A DNA stretch of 35,467 nt, from assembly GCA_016871375.1 (NCBI GenBank), contig VFYY01000022.1, positions 1 through 35,467 on the forward strand. The letters run 5' to 3'. Below the pieces are notes generated by a model. It was not told the DNA's origin. It did no database searches and was given only the letters and a program-made list of their open reading frames with translations. Origin of the DNA: Acidimicrobiia bacterium. GTDB taxonomy: Bacteria; Acidobacteriota; Vicinamibacteria; Vicinamibacterales; UBA2999. The translations under genes and the position numbers were made by a program. Each line of letters opens with the position of its first letter. Within the stretch, counting starts at the first letter, position 1. Below are positions 1-8,550 of the stretch, piece by piece.

Positions 1-14
1 CGCCGTGCCCCTAC
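1..14 (-). repeat. Possible truncated REP-like palindrome at window edge
   Basis: CGCCGTGCCCCTAC resembles the right half of the 29001-29024 element; provides the SUMF1 TAG stop. Confidence 0.45.
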
Positions 15-775
15 CGCGGATCCCGGGCGCACCGGAAGCCGACGTTGACGTTCCGGCTGGCGGGCCGGTTCGGGTTGCGGTTCGACACGCGCAGGTTGCT
101 CATGTCGTCGCCGTAGGAGCCGCCGCGGACGACGCGGAACCCGCCGCCGTCTCCACCTTTCGGATCCGTGACCGGCTCGGGACCGAGCACGCTGTACCAG
201 TCGCTCACCCACTCCCAGACGTTGCCCGCCATGTCGTAGAGGCCGAAGCCGTTCGGGCGGAACGTCTTCACCGCGCGCGGGGAGTCGCCCTCGAATGCGG
301 CGCCGCTGGCCGTGGCCGGCCGATCGTCGGGCGGCTGATCGCCCCACGGATACACCGCCCCTTCGCGGCCACCGCGCGCCGCGTACTCCCACTCGGCCTC
401 CGTCGGCAGCCGACCCTCCACCGCCTTGCAGAACTTCACCGCATCGTCCCAGGTCACCACCGCAACCGGCTGGTCCGCGTTCATGCTCCACACCGGCTGC
501 TCTTCCATGAGCGGCGTGAAGGCGCGGAACATGCGCGCGGTCACTTCGGTGCTCATCATGTCGAAGGGCCGCGTGATGGTGACCGCGTGGCGCGGGTATT
601 CGTCGGCATCGCAGCGCCGCGGCATCGCCGGCGAGATGCATCCCATCTGGAACGTGCCGGCGGGAATGCGCACCCACTCGACGCCGGGGATGGCGTCGCC
701 CCCCTGCGCCTGTAGGGGCGACGCATGCGTCGCCCGTAAAGCGACAGCAAGAATGATGACGCCGAGTGTTCGCAT
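11..775 (-). CDS. SUMF1 / formylglycine-generating-enzyme-like secreted protein
   Basis: ORF with GAVYPWGDQ, GFGLYDMAGNVWEWVSDWY and VVRGGSYGDD...GFRCARD motifs typical of the FGE-sulfatase fold. Start chosen at MRTLGVIILAVAL (signal peptide) rather than the long upstream extension. Confidence 0.9.
   Translation of the reverse strand: MRTLGVIILAVALRATHASPLQAQGGDAIPGVEWVRIPAGTFQMGCISPAMPRRCDADEYPRHAVTITRPFDMMSTEVTARMFRAFTPLMEEQPVWSMNADQPVAVVTWDDAVKFCKAVEGRLPTEAEWEYAARGGREGAVYPWGDQPPDDRPATASGAAFEGDSPRAVKTFRPNGFGLYDMAGNVWEWVSDWYSVLGPEPVTDPKGGDGGGFRVVRGGSYGDDMSNLRVSNRNPNRPASRNVNVGFRCARDPR
716..735. repeat. REP-like perfect palindrome, family 1, inside the SUMF1 gene signal peptide
   Basis: GTAG + GGGCGACGCATGCGTCGCCC; encodes ATHASP of [24 protein letters not shown]. 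Confidence 0.9.
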
Positions 776-786
776 GCGTTGAAATG

Positions 787-2616
787 CTAATCCAGATGCG
801 CGCGTTCGGAGTCGCCCATGTCCACCCGGCGCGAGGGAAAGTACTCGTTCCACCGCCGCGTGACGCGGTCGGCAATCTCCGGGCTGCAGGACAACTCCTT
901 CGGGAACGACGGTTTCAAGCGCGCGTCGATGACGATGGGGCCGCGATACGCGATGTGGTTGCGCACGATCCGCCGCTCGGCGGCATGGATGTCCGCCGCC
1001 GGCTCGAACCGCGTAAACGTCGTCCACAGGAAGTTCATCGGGCTGGCGGCCGCGCGCGCCGGCTCATCGGAGACGACCACGAGCGGCCACTGCGCGAACG
1101 CCGGGTCGGTGGCCAGTCGCCCCGCCGCGCCGGGCTCGGACGCATAGGGCGGCGCGCCAATCACGAGGCAGCCGCCACAGAAGACCCGCGCGTCGGTGAC
1201 GCCGGCAGGCAGCGTGGCCGCGTTGAACTGCCGCGGCAGCTCGCGGACCGGATCGCCCAGGCCGAGCCACACGCCTTTCGATCCCTCGTTGACCGCCGGT
1301 CCCGTGTAGTCCAGGGTGTCCATCGACAGGTTCGACAGCACGTAGAGATCGGTCTCCGGGTTGGTGCGCGCGAGCACGTGCTCGAGGGTCGCCGTGAAGT
1401 TGCGAAGGTCGACGTGGCGATCGGTGACCAGCAGGAACTTGGTCAGCGAGAGCTGCCCTTCGCCGAGGATGCGGAAGGCGCTCCCCATCGCCTCGCGCGT
1501 GTAGCGCTGCTTCACCACCGCCGCCGCCAGCGAGTGGTAGCCCGTCTCGCCGTACGACCACAGGCGTTCCACCGCCGGCATCACCAGCGGGAAGAGCGGC
1601 GACAGCAGGTCCTGCAGCAGGTCGCCGATGTAGAAGTCTTCCTGCCGCGGCTTGCCGACGACGGTGGCCGGATAGATGGCGTCGGCCCGGTGCGCGATCC
1701 GGCGCAGCTCGAATACCGGGTAGTCGTGCTGCAGCGAGTAGTAGCCGTAGTGATCGCCGAACGGCCCCTCGGGCCGGCGGACGCCGGGCGGCACCTCGCC
1801 CATGAGCGCGAACTCGGCGTTGGCGACGAGCGGATGCGGGCCGTGCCCGCGCACCTGCGGCAGGCGCTCGCCGGCGATGAGCGACGCCAGCATCAGCTCG
1901 GGAACGTTCTCCGGCAGCGGCGCGATGGCAGACAGGATCAGCGCCGGCGGTCCGCCGAGGAACACCGTCGCCGGCAAGCTCTGCCCGCGCGCTTCGGCCA
2001 CGCCGTAATGAAATCCTCCGCCCTTCCCAATCTGCCAGTGCATGCCCGCGGTGCGCGCGTCGTGCACGTGCATGCGGTAGATGCCAAGGTTGCTTGCCCC
2101 GCCGTAGCTGGGCGAAGGCGGGTGGCCGCGGCGATCCGGATGCTGGGTGTAGACGAGCGGCAGCGTGATGAACGGTCCGCCGTCTTCCGGCCACGAGGTC
2201 AGCGCCGGCAGTCGATCGAGGCCGAGCGTGGACGTCACGCGCTCCGTGACAGGTCCGGCCGGCACCGTGCGCGTGCCGACCTTCAGCAGCTCGAGCCCGA
2301 CGTCGCGCGCGCCCCAGAGGGCCGGGAGGCTCGGCGGCAGGATCGTTTCCGCCAGCTCCACCAGCCGCCGCACCAGCCGCAGCGGCCGCTCGCCGAACGC
2401 GAGCTCGGCGCGCCGCGCCGTGCCGAACAGGTTGGTGACGAGGCGGAAATCGGATCCGGTGACGCTGGTGAAGAGCAGCGCCGGACCGCCGGCCGCGATG
2501 ACGCGCCGATGGATCTCGGCCGCCTCGAGCCGCGCGTCGACGGGGACGTCCACCGTGACGATGTCATCGTCACGGCGGAGCCGGTCGATGAAGGATCTGA
2601 GGTCGGGAAACGACAT
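787..2616 (-). CDS. UbiD family (de)carboxylase
   Basis: 609 aa from MSFPDLRSFIDRLRR; UbiD-like PEGPFGDHYGYYS and VVGKPRQEDFYIGDLLQDL segments. Confidence 0.88.
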   Translation of the reverse strand: MSFPDLRSFIDRLRRDDDIVTVDVPVDARLEAAEIHRRVIAAGGPALLFTSVTGSDFRLVTNLFGTARRAELAFGERPLRLVRRLVELAETILPPSLPALWGARDVGLELLKVGTRTVPAGPVTERVTSTLGLDRLPALTSWPEDGGPFITLPLVYTQHPDRRGHPPSPSYGGASNLGIYRMHVHDARTAGMHWQIGKGGGFHYGVAEARGQSLPATVFLGGPPALILSAIAPLPENVPELMLASLIAGERLPQVRGHGPHPLVANAEFALMGEVPPGVRRPEGPFGDHYGYYSLQHDYPVFELRRIAHRADAIYPATVVGKPRQEDFYIGDLLQDLLSPLFPLVMPAVERLWSYGETGYHSLAAAVVKQRYTREAMGSAFRILGEGQLSLTKFLLVTDRHVDLRNFTATLEHVLARTNPETDLYVLSNLSMDTLDYTGPAVNEGSKGVWLGLGDPVRELPRQFNAATLPAGVTDARVFCGGCLVIGAPPYASEPGAAGRLATDPAFAQWPLVVVSDEPARAAASPMNFLWTTFTRFEPAADIHAAERRIVRNHIAYRGPIVIDARLKPSFPKELSCSPEIADRVTRRWNEYFPSRRVDMGDSERAHLD

Positions 2617-2618
2617 CG

Positions 2619-2686
2619 CAATTCCCAACGCCCAAGTCCCAACTCCCAAGACGCTTTGGAAGTTGGGAGTTGGAAGTTGGGAGTTT
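2619..2686. repeat. Inverted heptad-repeat hairpin, cargo-less (element A)
   Basis: Left arm AATTCCCAACGCCCAAGTCCCAACTCCCAA, right arm TTGGAAGTTGGGAGTTGGAAGTTGGGAGTT; about 25/30 complementary positions by eye, 7-nt periodicity (TCCCAAC), short spacer; lies just after the stop codon (2689-2691) of the minus-strand DinB-fold gene. Confidence 0.85.
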
Positions 2687-2688
2687 CT

Positions 2689-3207
2689 TTACGTGGCGGC
2701 CGCCTCTTTGGAATCCGCGCTGGGGCCGTAGATGTCCGGCACCTTGGAGCCCATCGCGCGCAGGTAGGCGGCGAGCTGGCCGCGGTGATGGACGCTGTGG
2801 TTGTTGGCGAACCCGACGAAGCGGACGCGCGGCCATTCCATGATGCCGAAAAAGCTGAGCGGCTGGAGGAGGTCCTCGCCCTTCATCGCGCGGATGGCCT
2901 CGAGGCGCTCGGACATCGCCTTGGCGTAGAACGCCTGCAGGCTGGCGCCGTCGGTGAACTGCGCCTCCGCTTTCTTCGCCGCCTCGGGGTTGAACTCGAA
3001 CTTCCCGCCGACGATGCTGTCGAGGAACCAGACGTCGGCGGTGGCGATGTGCACCGCGACCTCCCACGCGCTCCGCGACTTCGGATCGGGCTTGTAGTCG
3101 CGATTGCCCTTGTCGACGGCGGCCAGCACCTTCTCGGTGGTGCCCGTCTCGCCTTCCCATACCGTGGCCATCAGATCGGCGGCGGCTCTTGCCTGGTCTG
3201 GAGTCAT
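2689..3207 (-). CDS. DinB-superfamily protein (four-helix metal-binding fold)
   Basis: 172 aa from MTPDQARAAADL; AWEVAVHIATADVWFLDS and NNHSVHHRGQLAAYLRAMGSKVPDIYGPS typical of DinB_2. Confidence 0.85.
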   Translation of the reverse strand: MTPDQARAAADLMATVWEGETGTTEKVLAAVDKGNRDYKPDPKSRSAWEVAVHIATADVWFLDSIVGGKFEFNPEAAKKAEAQFTDGASLQAFYAKAMSERLEAIRAMKGEDLLQPLSFFGIMEWPRVRFVGFANNHSVHHRGQLAAYLRAMGSKVPDIYGPSADSKEAAAT

Positions 3208-3218
3208 GTCAGTTCTCC

Positions 3219-3243
3219 GGCGGGCCGCAAGGACCCGCCCTAC
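3219..3243 (-). repeat. REP-like palindrome with GTAG foot
   Basis: Minus strand GTAGGGCGGGTCCTTGCGGCCCGCC; its TAG is the stop codon of the ABC-F gene. Confidence 0.75.
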
Positions 3244-4910
3244 CGAGTTAGCTTCCTGTACTTGATGCGATGGGGCGTGTCGGCTTCGGCGCCGAGGCGG
3301 CGGTGCCGGTCTGCCTCGTAGTCCTGGTAATTCCCCTCGAACCACACCACCTCGCTGTCGCCCTCGAAGGCGAGCATGTGCGTGGCGATGCGGTCCAGGA
3401 ACCAGCGGTCGTGGCTGATGACGACGGCGCAGCCGGCGTAGTTGAGGAGCGCCTCCTCGAGCGCGCGCAGCGTGTCCACGTCGAGGTCGTTGGTCGGCTC
3501 GTCGAGCAGCAGCAGGTTGGACCCGCGCTGCAGGAGCTTGGCGAGGTGGACGCGGTTGCGCTCGCCGCCCGAGAGCGTGCCGACCTTGCGCTGCTGCTGC
3601 GCGCCCTTGAAGTTGAACCACGAGACGTAGGCGCGCGACGGCACCGGGCGCTTCCCCACCATCAGCTCGTCGAGCCCGCCGGAGATCTCCTCCCACACGC
3701 TCTTGTTCGGGACGAGCGCATCGCGGCTCTGGTCGACGTAGCCGATCTGCACCGTCTCGCCCAGCTTCAGCGTCCCCGCGTCCGGCTTCTCCTGCCCCGT
3801 GATCATCCGGAACAGCGTCGTCTTGCCGGCGCCGTTCGGGCCGATGACGCCGACGATGCCGCCGCGCGGCAGCGTGAAGGTGAGATCGTCCATGAGGAGC
3901 AGATCGCCGTACGCCTTGCGGACGCCGCGCGCCTCGACGACCACGTCACCGAGACGCGGCCCGGGCGGGATGTAGATCTCGACCTGCTCGATCTTCTGCG
4001 CGGCGTCCTCGTTGAGGAGCTGCTCGTAGGCGTTGAGGCGCGCCTTGCCCTTCGACTGGCGGGCGCGCGGCGACATGCGGATCCACTCGAGCTCGCGCTG
4101 CAGCGTCTTCTGCCGCTTGGTCTCGCTCTTCTCTTCCTGCGCGAGGCGCTGCTGCTTCTGGTCGAGCCAGGAGGAGTAGTTGCCCTTCCACGGGATGCCG
4201 GAGCCGCGATCGAGCTCGAGGATCCACTCGGCGGCGTTGTCGAGGAAGTAGCGGTCGTGGGTCACGGCGACGACCGTCCCCTTGTACTCCTTGAGGAAGC
4301 GCTCGAGCCACGCCACCGACTCGGCGTCGAGGTGGTTGGTCGGCTCGTCGAGGAGCAGCAGGTCGGGCGACTTCAGGAGCAGCCGGCACAGCGCGACGCG
4401 GCGCCGCTCGCCGCCCGAGAGCGTCGAGACGTCCGCATCCGGCGGCGGGCACCGCAGCGCGTCCATCGCCAGCTCGAGCTGCGAGTCGATGTCCCAGGCG
4501 TTGACCGCGTCGATCCGGTCCTGCAGGCGGCCCTGCTCTTCCAGGACCTTGTCCATCTGCTCGGGCGACATCTCCTCGCCGAGCTTCATGTTGACTTCGT
4601 CGTAGCGCTCGAGCAGCGCCTTGATCTCGGCGACGCCTTCCTCGACGTTGCCCTTCACGTCCTTCGACGGATCGAGCCGCGGCTCCTGCGGCAGGAAGCC
4701 GACCGTGATGCCGTCGGCGGGGAACGCCTCGCCGATGAACTCGGTGTCCTCGCCCGCCATGATCTTCAGCAGCGAGCTCTTGCCCGCGCCGTTCAGCCCG
4801 AGCACGCCAATCTTGGCGCCCGGCAGGAACGACAGCCAGATGTCCTTGAGTACGACGGCGTCGGGAGGATGCACCTTCCCGAGCCCTTTCATCGTGTAGA
4901 TGTATTGCAT
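3240..4910 (-). CDS. ettA: Energy-dependent translational throttle protein EttA (ABC-F)
   Basis: 556 aa, two ABC domains ([55 protein letters not shown]), EttA-type N-terminus [13 protein letters not shown] and inter-domain linker. Confidence 0.95.
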   Translation of the reverse strand: MQYIYTMKGLGKVHPPDAVVLKDIWLSFLPGAKIGVLGLNGAGKSSLLKIMAGEDTEFIGEAFPADGITVGFLPQEPRLDPSKDVKGNVEEGVAEIKALLERYDEVNMKLGEEMSPEQMDKVLEEQGRLQDRIDAVNAWDIDSQLELAMDALRCPPPDADVSTLSGGERRRVALCRLLLKSPDLLLLDEPTNHLDAESVAWLERFLKEYKGTVVAVTHDRYFLDNAAEWILELDRGSGIPWKGNYSSWLDQKQQRLAQEEKSETKRQKTLQRELEWIRMSPRARQSKGKARLNAYEQLLNEDAAQKIEQVEIYIPPGPRLGDVVVEARGVRKAYGDLLLMDDLTFTLPRGGIVGVIGPNGAGKTTLFRMITGQEKPDAGTLKLGETVQIGYVDQSRDALVPNKSVWEEISGGLDELMVGKRPVPSRAYVSWFNFKGAQQQRKVGTLSGGERNRVHLAKLLQRGSNLLLLDEPTNDLDVDTLRALEEALLNYAGCAVVISHDRWFLDRIATHMLAFEGDSEVVWFEGNYQDYEADRHRRLGAEADTPHRIKYRKLTR

Positions 4911-5011
4911 TCAGCCCCGGTAGACGTGGTGTAGACGACCGCTCAGTATATCTGGCGCGCATCCTTCACTGCCACGGGCCACAGAGACACCGAGCATCGT
5001 ATGTATCGTAC

Positions 5012-5039
5012 GTAGTGTCCGGCTTTAGCCGGACCACAC
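5012..5039 (+). repeat. REP-like palindrome, family 2 (GTAGTGTCCGGCTTTAGCCGGACCACAC)
   Basis: Inverted repeat TCCGGCT/AGCCGGA with GTAG foot; near-identical 28-nt copies at 5265-5292 and 28958-28985 and a partial copy at 34640-34663. Confidence 0.85.
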
Positions 5040-5207
5040 CCGTCAACGCGTTTCAGATGCTGCGAATCAGCGACGGCGTTTTGAGCCGCATAATGGATGC
5101 GGTATCGAGATAGCGGCTACTCGCCGCGCCAGCGAAGGGCGGCGAGCGGAAGCCGATTTCCGGCGCGCCAGCGCCGGCGGCCGCGGCCCGGCATGGCGAG
5201 CGGCGGA

Positions 5208-5240
5208 AAAAAAGGGCGGACCTGACAAGGTCCGCCCCAC
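5208..5240 (-). terminator. Intrinsic-terminator-like hairpin downstream of the M16 peptidase gene
   Basis: Minus strand GGGCGGACCT-TGTC-AGGTCCGCCC followed by TTTTTTT; perfect 10-bp stem plus T7 tract. Confidence 0.8.
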
Positions 5241-5264
5241 ATGATCAACGTTGACGACGGCGGC

Positions 5265-5292
5265 GTGTGGTCCGGCTGAAGCCGGACACTAC
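5265..5292 (-). repeat. REP-like palindrome, family 2
   Basis: Minus strand GTAGTGTCCGGCTTCAGCCGGACCACAC, immediately after the M16 stop codon (5295-5297). Confidence 0.85.
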
Positions 5293-5294
5293 GA

Positions 5295-8150
5295 CTACTG
5301 CCCCGCGGCGCGCGGGGGCGCGACCTCGGGCATCAGCGTCACGACGGTGTGGCGGTTCTCGGGGAAGTACTTCCTGAACATCTCGTGGACGTTCGCCCTC
5401 GTCAGCGTCTCCGCGCGGGCGATGCGCTGCAGGATGGCGCGCGGGTCGCGCCCGAGCAGATGGGCGGTCTGCAGGGAGTTCAGCCAGTAGTTGTTCGTCT
5501 TCAGCGACGTCTCGAGGTCGCGACGCTCGGTTTCGATGACGACCTGCACTTCCGCGTCGGTCGGCCCGTCGCGGCGGAGCCTGTCGAGCTCGGTCATGAC
5601 CGCGCCGCTCAGCTTCTCCACGTTCTCCGGTGCGCTGCCGAAGCTGACGCTGGTCGTGCCGTAGCCGGGCTGCGGCGTCGTGTCGGAGTAGCCCACGCCG
5701 ACGGAGTAGGTCCCGCCCAGCTCTTCACGGAGCACGTCACGCAGCCGGTTCTGCAGGATGCTCGTGGCCGCGCGCACGCGATGCACCTCGAACTCCTCGA
5801 GTCCCGTGTCGGCGAAGAACGTGATCGACGTCTGGCTGCGCGGCTCCTGCCCCTTGCGCACGGTCTCGCGCTGCACGCCCGCCGGGAACTGCAGCCGCAG
5901 GTTCGCGCCGACGGCCGACGTCGGCGTGCCTGCAGACGGCAGCGAGCCGAGGTACTGCGCGACGAGCGGCGTGATCTCGTCCACCGTGAACGCGCCGACG
6001 AAGAAGAACGTGAAGTCGGCGGCGTTGCGGAAGCGCGCCTGATAGAACTCGTGCATGCGATCGGCGTCGAGCGCCGGCAGGTCCTCGACCTTCAGGGAGC
6101 GCGACGAGTAGTGGTCCAGCGTGTTGAGCCGCCGCACGCGCTCGCCGAACACGGCGCCGGGGTTCTGCGCCTGGTTGGCGAGGTTCGCCTCGAGACGCCG
6201 CTTCATGAGGTCGAGCGCCTGCGGATCGCGGTTCGGCGACGTGAACTGCAGGTACACGAGCTGCAGCGCGGTCTCGAGATCGCGCGGCGTGCTGCCGCCG
6301 GAGATCCCGTGCGTGTAGCTCGAGACGTAGGTGGACGCGTTGGCGATCTTGCCGGCCAGCAGCTTCCCGAGGTCCACCGGGTTGATGCCGCCCACGCCCG
6401 AGAGGCCGACGATGGAGGTGCTCAAGGAGGCGTTGAGGTAGTCGGCTTCCGGGGCGAGCGACACGCCGCCGCGCGCATACGAGGTGAACGAGACCTGGTC
6501 GTTGCGGAAGTCCGTCGGCTTCAGCCACACCTCGACGCCGTTGGACAGCGTGAGGACGGTGACCCCGATCTCCGCGATCTCGCGCCGCGCGCGCACCGGC
6601 CCGGCCGCCGGCAGGTCGGCCATCAGCGCGCGTCCTTCGAGCGCGTCGCGCCACGGCTCGACCGACGCGGCAAGTCCGACGCGCAGCGCATCGCTCAGCA
6701 CCGTCTGTGTGACGGGCGCGATGCCCTCCTTCTCGGGCGAGACCGCGAGCACGACGCGGCTGTCGTCGCCGAGCACGTCGCGCGCGAGCGCGCTGGCATC
6801 GGCGGCCGTCATCGCCGGCAGGAGCTTCCGCGCGAGGTCGAGCTCCATGGCAATCCCCGGCGCGGGCTCGCCCGTGAGGAAGTGGCGAATCAGCTCGGAG
6901 GCGAAGCCGCCGCTCTGCGACTTGTCGCGCTCGTTGTAGGCGCGCTCCAGGCCGGCAATCATCCCCTTCTTCGCGCGGTCGAGCTCCGCATCGCCGAACC
7001 CGTGCTGCGTCACGCGCGCGATCTCCTGCGCGATGGCCTCCAGCCCCTCGGCGATGCCGCCGTCCTTGGTCCGCGCCGACACCGTGAAGCCTTCCACGGT
7101 CTGCCCGAGCGTCTGCCCGCCCACCGACGCGCCGAGGAACCGCGCGTCGGGCCGGCGCGCGATCTCGGCCAGCCGGCTGTTCAGCATCTGGTCCACCAGC
7201 GAGCCGAGCAGCGAGCGGCGATAGTCGCCGACCGTGCGGAACAGCTGCAGCGGCCGCTTGTGCACGATGGAGACCGACGAGGCCTGCGCCTCGCGGTCCG
7301 AGGTCGTCACGTAGCGCGTCTCGCGATGCGGCGGCACGGGATACACCGTGCGCGCCGCCGGCGGACGCGTGGCCAGTCCGGAGAAGTGCGTGCGGATCAG
7401 GGCTTCCGTCGCGGCCACGTCCACGTCGCCCACGACGATGACCGCCATGCGGTCGGCGCGATAGTGGTCGCGGTAGAAGTCGCGGATCCGCTGCGCCGGG
7501 AAGGACTTCAGGATCTCGGGCAGGCCGATCGGCAGGCGCTGCACGTAGCGCGAGTCGCCGAAGAGGCCCTGGAGCTGCGCGTCCTGCATGCGCGACTGCG
7601 CGCCCTGCCGCAGCCGCCACTCCTCGATCACGACGCCGCGCTCCTTGTCGATCTCGGCGGCGTCGAGCTGGATGCCGCCGGCGAAGTCGCTGAGCGCCTC
7701 GAAGCCGCGCTCGATGATGGCCGGACGGTCCGTCGGCACCTCGAGCATGTAGACGGTCTCGTCGAAGCTCGTATACGCGTTCACGTCCGGGCCGAAGCGC
7801 GAGCCGATCGACTCGAGGTACTTCACGAGGTCGCCCGCCTCGAAGTGCTCGGAGCCGTTGAACGCCATGTGCTCGAGCAGGTGCGCGAGCCCGCGCTGGT
7901 CGTCGGCTTCGTCGATCGAGCCGGCCTTCACCGCCAGCCGCAGCGCGGCGCGGTTGGCGGGCTCGACGTTGCGGCGGACGAAGAACGTCAGCCCGTTCGG
8001 CAGCGCGCCCGTGCGGATCGCCGCATCGAGCGGCAGCGGCGCGCCGAGCTCCTGTGCCGAGAGGCCCTGCGCGAACGCGGGCGTGAACGTCACCGCCAGC
8101 AGCAGGTATGCTGCTGCGATGCGGCTGAAGATCAGACGGCTCGACGACAC
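5295..8150 (-). CDS. M16 family zinc metallopeptidase (two-domain, secreted)
   Basis: 951 aa; HLLEHMAFNG (HxxEH) zinc site, VIEEWRLR, C-terminal inactive-like M16 domain, signal peptide-like N-terminus; apparent GTG start. Confidence 0.92.
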   Translation of the reverse strand: MSSSRLIFSRIAAAYLLLAVTFTPAFAQGLSAQELGAPLPLDAAIRTGALPNGLTFFVRRNVEPANRAALRLAVKAGSIDEADDQRGLAHLLEHMAFNGSEHFEAGDLVKYLESIGSRFGPDVNAYTSFDETVYMLEVPTDRPAIIERGFEALSDFAGGIQLDAAEIDKERGVVIEEWRLRQGAQSRMQDAQLQGLFGDSRYVQRLPIGLPEILKSFPAQRIRDFYRDHYRADRMAVIVVGDVDVAATEALIRTHFSGLATRPPAARTVYPVPPHRETRYVTTSDREAQASSVSIVHKRPLQLFRTVGDYRRSLLGSLVDQMLNSRLAEIARRPDARFLGASVGGQTLGQTVEGFTVSARTKDGGIAEGLEAIAQEIARVTQHGFGDAELDRAKKGMIAGLERAYNERDKSQSGGFASELIRHFLTGEPAPGIAMELDLARKLLPAMTAADASALARDVLGDDSRVVLAVSPEKEGIAPVTQTVLSDALRVGLAASVEPWRDALEGRALMADLPAAGPVRARREIAEIGVTVLTLSNGVEVWLKPTDFRNDQVSFTSYARGGVSLAPEADYLNASLSTSIVGLSGVGGINPVDLGKLLAGKIANASTYVSSYTHGISGGSTPRDLETALQLVYLQFTSPNRDPQALDLMKRRLEANLANQAQNPGAVFGERVRRLNTLDHYSSRSLKVEDLPALDADRMHEFYQARFRNAADFTFFFVGAFTVDEITPLVAQYLGSLPSAGTPTSAVGANLRLQFPAGVQRETVRKGQEPRSQTSITFFADTGLEEFEVHRVRAATSILQNRLRDVLREELGGTYSVGVGYSDTTPQPGYGTTSVSFGSAPENVEKLSGAVMTELDRLRRDGPTDAEVQVVIETERRDLETSLKTNNYWLNSLQTAHLLGRDPRAILQRIARAETLTRANVHEMFRKYFPENRHTVVTLMPEVAPPRAAGQ

Positions 8151-8550
8151 AATTCCCCTCCCGAGCTATGGCACCGATGAATCGGCGGGGTTCGACCTGG
8201 CGGCGGCGCACGACTGCGAGGTGGCGCCGGGGCAGATAGTGCTCGTGCGGACCGGCCTCGTCATCGAGGTGCCGACCGGGCACTTCCTGGGCATTTTCGC
8301 CCGAAGCAGCGCGCCGCTCAAGCGCGGCCTGATGGTGGCCAACGGCGTCGGCGTCATCGATCCCGACTATTCCGGGCCGTCTGACGAAGTGATGATTCAG
8401 GTGCTGAACATCACCACATCGCCCGTCCGCATCACCCGGGGCGACCGGCTCGCCCAGGGAATCGTGCTGCCGGCCCCACGGGTCACCTGGCAGGAGGTCA
8501 CCGCCATCCGCGAGGCGACCCGCGGCGGATTCGGCGCCACGGGCCAGTGA
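8119..8550 (+). CDS. dut: dUTP diphosphatase
   Basis: MRLKIRRLDDTIPLPSYGTDESAGFDLAA, ARSSAPLKRGLMVANGVGVIDPDYSG, RGDRLAQGI, C-terminal RGGFGATG motif. Confidence 0.95.
   Translation: MRLKIRRLDDTIPLPSYGTDESAGFDLAAAHDCEVAPGQIVLVRTGLVIEVPTGHFLGIFARSSAPLKRGLMVANGVGVIDPDYSGPSDEVMIQVLNITTSPVRITRGDRLAQGIVLPAPRVTWQEVTAIREATRGGFGATGQ

Noticed and set aside
766-3321. 851-aa + strand ORF opposite ubiD and the DinB-fold gene
   Set aside because: Antisense high-GC artefact.
3270-4934. 554-aa + strand ORF antisense to ettA
   Set aside because: Arg/Ala/Val/Leu-rich low-complexity translation typical of the antisense frame of a high-GC gene; the minus strand encodes clear EttA.
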